A DNA stretch of 64,000 nt, from the NCBI GenBank assembly GCA_907163375.1, contig CAJQUW010016909.1, positions 1 through 64,000 of the forward strand. Reading direction: 5' to 3'. This stretch comes from Prostheceraeus crozeri (Eukaryota; Platyhelminthes; Polycladida; Euryleptidae). Numbering within the stretch: the first letter of the stretch is position 1; every line of letters begins with the position of its first letter. Of this stretch, positions 60,121 to 64,000 are shown piece by piece. The notes beneath the pieces were generated by a model. That model did not search any database. It had not been told where the DNA came from and saw nothing but the letters and a program-made list of their open reading frames with translations. Both the position numbers and the translations under genes were made by a program.

Positions 60121-61299
60121 AACGGGGTAAGCAAGTATTCGACTGATGTCATACACAGAAATGCGTATTAATTTCGGGACTACAAAAGTTACAATGCTTG
60201 CTACTGACATAAATGCAAAACAAATGTGTAAGATTGATTCGCAAGATGGCAAGCCGCATTATACTTACACTATTTTCATTTTATAGCCAAGACTTAATTT
60301 TTGTCCTTTCGAAAACACAGTCAGAGAGCAAATAGTTCCATGAATAAAACCTATTGCTTTCGGTGGTGTAGGTGCACCGACGTGAGTTATCTCACAACAA
60401 AAATGTTTTTGAAAATAAATTTCTGCGAAAAATAAATATGATCAAGAAATACTACTTACCTGAGTATACGTGGATAAAACAACTAGATAATGATATTTGT
60501 ATGTCAGCATATTTTATTCACTTCTGAGCAACCAATAATTGCATCAACTTCTGAGTAACTGCAATTCTGATGTTGAACCAACATCAAATGTGAACCCAAG
60601 ACAAAAGATAGATCAACAGAGTAAATTGATGTATCGGTGTATTTTATTTCTTTTACTATTTAATGAGCATGTAAAAACCGACACACTTTACGAATGCGAA
60701 GAATACATAGCTAAACAAATGCTCTAATGGCAGATCCTAGAAGAAATTGCATTATTAAAAATTCAGGGCGCTTAAATACAATTAATACTTTGAGAACCAT
60801 TCCCTGATATTAAGTGAGATACCATGTAAGTAAGATACTATAGATAGATATTAAGTAAGATACTAACTGTATGTCATAAGCTTGTTTTTTTTAAATTTTG
60901 TTTCCTTGACGCACTTTGCTACGTTGAATTGGAGTGTAAAGGCTTAAGAAACTTAACTTTTTATAGCTGTGTAAAAAGCAATCAGGGAGGAACCATGTAA
61001 CTGAACAAAGCAACCTCCAACCCAGACCTGAGGAAGCATAGCTAAAAAAAGTAAGTGCAAGCTAAATTTGGACATTTTGCAACATAAGGATTACAACAGT
61101 CAGTCATACATTCCTATGATGGAAATTGGCGATGTGAAATGCAACCAAACTTGTAGACGAGAAATCTATTTTTTGACAATGACTTGATACAAGAATTCAC
61201 AAGTGGATTACCTTTTCCTGAAAACTTTGAAAATACCGTTTACTCTCGACACGAATGCAGGTGCATTAGAAATTCTAGAAAACCTGATACGATGGGCAG
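60121..61299. other. No gene recognised
   Basis: AT-rich. Two near copies of TAAGTAAGATACTA lie at 60828-60875. No coding sequence is identified. Confidence 0.5.
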
Positions 61300-61560
61300 C
61301 AAAGATATTCAAGTCAGTATTCAGTGACATAATACTTTTCGGAAAAGTAGAACCAGTGGAAAACTGAGCTTGTCGACGTTACGGTGAACCTCCGTGGTGT
61401 AGATGATCTTGATCCTAACGTCCAAATAATTGACATGCATATGTCATTATTTTCGCTTCTACCAGCTAAGAGATCATGAGGATAGATTTCAGAAAGGATT
61501 TCGACGAAGTGCCTATTATTGAAAAATGTCGTCGACATACCTTATGCTTGACAGAATTTT
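61300..61560 (-). mobile_element. Penelope-like RT fragment
   Basis: The minus strand reads 'RYVDDIF', then in another frame 'FVEILSEIYPHDLLAG', then 'NYLDVRIKI'. This is the YVDD box and the following strand-loop of the same class as 13480-14110. Only about 80 codons remain. Confidence 0.65.
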
Positions 61561-61608
61561 GGCGATTAAAAGTGAAAAGGCCCTGATTAACCATGTTGTT
61601 TGATATGA

Positions 61609-63710
61609 TGTTAGAAAGAATCAGGAATGTTTTGATGTTTAAACGATTATAACTGATATTGTATACTTTTTTTTGTTTTGATGTTAAACGATTATAATTG
61701 ATTTTGTATGCAAAAATTTTCGATCAGCATCCACAGATCATCTTCACGTAAAAAAGAAATTCATTAATGGGTTCATTAATGAGCAATTCAAACATAAAAC
61801 GTAGTTTAACTCAATTCGAGTAGGGGCTGGCAAGAAAGGATATACAAAATGATTGACATCAATTAAATATTACGATGAATGATGATGATGATATGCGACA
61901 GGTAGTACTGGGCTACAATTTATCAATAGCAATAGAAACTGACCTGACTAGTAGCTTAGTTAAGAGTACAAAAATATAAAAGGAATAAAGGAGGTAACTG
62001 CATAAAAAGGTTAGAAGAAAAGGAAGTTTTGATAAGTGTCGAGCTCATTTTCGTTGTTAATAGAGGGCTGCAATTTGTTGATAAAAAATGATTCACCTAA
62101 ACGGGTAGTAGTATTGTCATTGTCATAGGCAAGAATTGAGCACGTAAGATTAAAGTTGTTGATCTGACAGTTTTGAATATGTTTATAAACTGAGGATGTT
62201 TTTGTTGTTAAATGTTCCTTGTAGCGATGGTGAAAAGATCTGATGGTGCTACCGATGTAAAATTTTTTACATTTGTTGCATGTGATTTGGTAGATGATAC
62301 TTTTCTGATTACGCATTCGCTTTTATTCAAGGGACAGTTGGTGAGAGTACAATTGCTTGATGAAGAAACGTTTTTCTGTTTCAAATATTGCCGCATGGTT
62401 TTTTTCTTGTTAAACGGCATTTCTGTTATTTTATAGAACAATTCCTTTTATTCTTTGGTCCATTTTGTCCGATATTTGTGGAAAAGGAAAGTATAAAGGT
62501 TGTTTGTTGAGCCACTTCGGATCGCTCTTTCTTTTTCTTTTCAAGTTGTTGACTGTTGAAATATGAATGATTTCGTCATTGCATCCATTTCTTCTGAGCA
62601 TGTCATCAAATTCTATCTCATACTTTTTGGATATATGTACACTGGAATATCTTTCTGATATCCTTTTCTTTTCATTGGCGATGTAATTGATTTTGTTGTT
62701 AGTTGGCATACTTGATTTAAATAAAATGCACGAATATATTTTTCTTCGCTTGCTTTTTATAGAATTCGAAATTAGGTTGTTGTAGTTGATTTATTATAAC
62801 GGTAAAATCGAGTACACTTAGGGTTTTTCTATTGTTTTCTGGGAATTCAATCTCGAATTTTTTTGCATGGATGTTGCGAGCTCAATAGTTGCAATAATTC
62901 AAAGGCTTGGTTTTCATTCTTCACTAACGCAAAGCAGTCATCAACATATCTTTTGAATAGTTGTATGTGAATAGTATGTCATCAATTGTTCGTAATGCTA
63001 TGTTTTCGATTTTGATACGAAAACAGAAGCCAGCAAACCTGACAGGGAATCATCCATAGGTAATCCTTTGATCTGTTGGTAGATGTTGCCATCAAATTGG
63101 AAAGATGTATTGTTCAACATGACACGTAATAAGTCTTCAATCTGATTCAGAGATATGCCTTTGATGCGAAGGATGTTGATTTCTTCAAGTTTGCTGATTA
63201 TTGCTGAGATCGCGTTTTCAATTGGAATAGACGTGTACATTGAGCAAATATCATAGCTGTAGGGAAAAAATTGTTCCTCATTGTTGGCGGTCTTAATTGA
63301 GTTTATAAATTCTGAACTTGATTTCAAATGAGTTGGAAACTGCGTAGTCACTTTGGAAAGAATATTCGCTAATAGCCAAGACCGTTTTTTGGTCGGTCCA
63401 TTTGTAGTGGAAACAATCGGTCGTATTTTTATCTCTTCGCTATTCTTGTGCGTCTATATTAGGTGATAAAAATATGGCATCGTTGAATTCGTAGTTATAT
63501 AACTGATGGTTATGTATGTTGGAAAGCGATTGTCTTTGGCAATTTTTCTCCATGAAGCATTTATCTTTTGCTCAATCGTCTTGGCTTTAAGATGAGGAAT
63601 TAGTCGGTATGTTGAGGAGTCATTGAGGTGATGCAATATCAATTATGATATAGTATACAATATAAATTATAATCGTTTAACATCAAAACATTCCTGATTC
63701 TTTCTAACAT
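61609..63710 (-). mobile_element. Penelope-like element bounded by inverted repeats
   Basis: A block of about 60 bp (TGTTAGAAAGAATCAGGAAT ... TATTGTATAC) at 61609-61667 recurs inverted at 63650-63708 with about three differences. Between them, on the minus strand, lie an N-terminal segment (63454-63642, 'KINASWRKIAKDNRFPTYIT'), reverse-transcriptase motifs (62998-63351, 'YDICSMYTSIPIENAISAII' and 'QIKGLPMD'), 'YVDDCFALV' at about 62960, and a GIY-YIG endonuclease (62011-62330, 'IIYQITCNKCKKFYIGSTIR'). This is the standard Penelope order. Several frame interruptions show it is not intact. Confidence 0.85.
62011..62335 (-). pseudogene. GIY-YIG endonuclease domain of the Penelope-like element
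   Basis: The sequence 'SIIYQITCNKCKKFYIGSTI' gives the GIY and YIG strands (IYQI, FYIG). It is followed by 'RYKEHLTTKTSSVYKHIQNC' (conserved Arg/His region) and 'LGESFFINKLQPSINNENEL' (catalytic Glu in GESFF, then the KLQPSIN end). All key residues are visible. Upstream is a Cys pair region (CTLTNCPLNKSECV) typical of the linker before GIY-YIG in this group. Confidence 0.85.
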
Positions 63711-64000
63711 CACAACGAGGTTCGAGTTTCTAACTATCAAGTCACATAAATTTCTTGAGGAATCCTTCACCTGGTTCAAATAAACGTGTAGTAGGTAGTA
63801 GCAATTGTAAGTGGAGAAGTCGTCAGTTCACGTCAACAATTCCTTATTCAATGACATGCGCAGTGGAATGCGTGTCGAGCAACAATCAATAATCGTTATC
63901 AGACACAATAGAACCAGACAACGATAGACAAATCATACTACATCACATCCCCTCATTTTTAAAAGGAATAATATCAGAAAAATTTACTGTGCTTTTTCTA
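63711..64000. other. No gene recognised (window end)
   Basis: Sequence right of the Penelope-like element; no coding signal or repeat identified. Confidence 0.5.

Overview
The window is nuclear DNA from an invertebrate animal, most likely a protostome. It is AT-rich, has genuine GT-AG introns, and carries many copies of metazoan mobile-element families: CR1/L2- and RTE-like LINEs, Penelope-like elements, hAT, MITEs and a tRNA-headed SINE. I cannot name the species.

Host gene. The one host gene I can identify firmly lies on the minus strand. It is the C-terminal part of Sbf, the MTMR5/MTMR13 pseudophosphatase (SET-binding factor). Six exons were placed by splice sites, matching phases and protein similarity: 39192-39332, 30921-31429, 19749-20113, 18855-19155, 10956-11933 and 10736-10864. 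They cover the end of the dead myotubularin domain, a C1 zinc domain, a proline/serine-rich linker and most of the C-terminal PH domain. The last short exon was not found. The introns are 7.8, 10.8, 0.6, 6.9 and 0.09 kb, so about half the window is Sbf intron.

Layout. 1-210 holds the start of an unidentified minus-strand gene cut by the window edge. Upstream of it (523-1615) are four evenly spaced copies of one 14-bp palindrome. 1760-2125 is a possible small secreted or type II membrane protein. 3790-8040 is a nest of repeats: a decayed relative of the BEN element, a Tc1-like transposase tail, a long inverted repeat, a TA-flanked MITE and the 5' half of an RTE-like LINE. 10.7-39.3 kb is Sbf with its transposon-filled introns. 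43.5-45.7 kb is a CR1/L2-like LINE. 45.9-46.6 kb has two MITEs. 47.0-48.8 kb has an unbroken 590-codon hAT-type open frame. 48.8-56.8 kb is mostly empty. 56.8-60.1 kb has three LINE pieces. 61.3-63.7 kb has Penelope-like elements, one bounded by inverted repeats.

Main discovery candidate. 20718-23204 is a 2.5-kb element with 25-bp terminal inverted repeats, inserted into the leader of a LINE. It carries no visible transposase. Instead it has a four-exon minus-strand gene whose exon phases all agree, encoding a coiled coil and a BEN DNA-binding domain. Both ends hold dense arrays of the motif TCATAC/GTATGA, which are plausible binding sites for that protein. A diverged terminus of the same kind lies at 3791.
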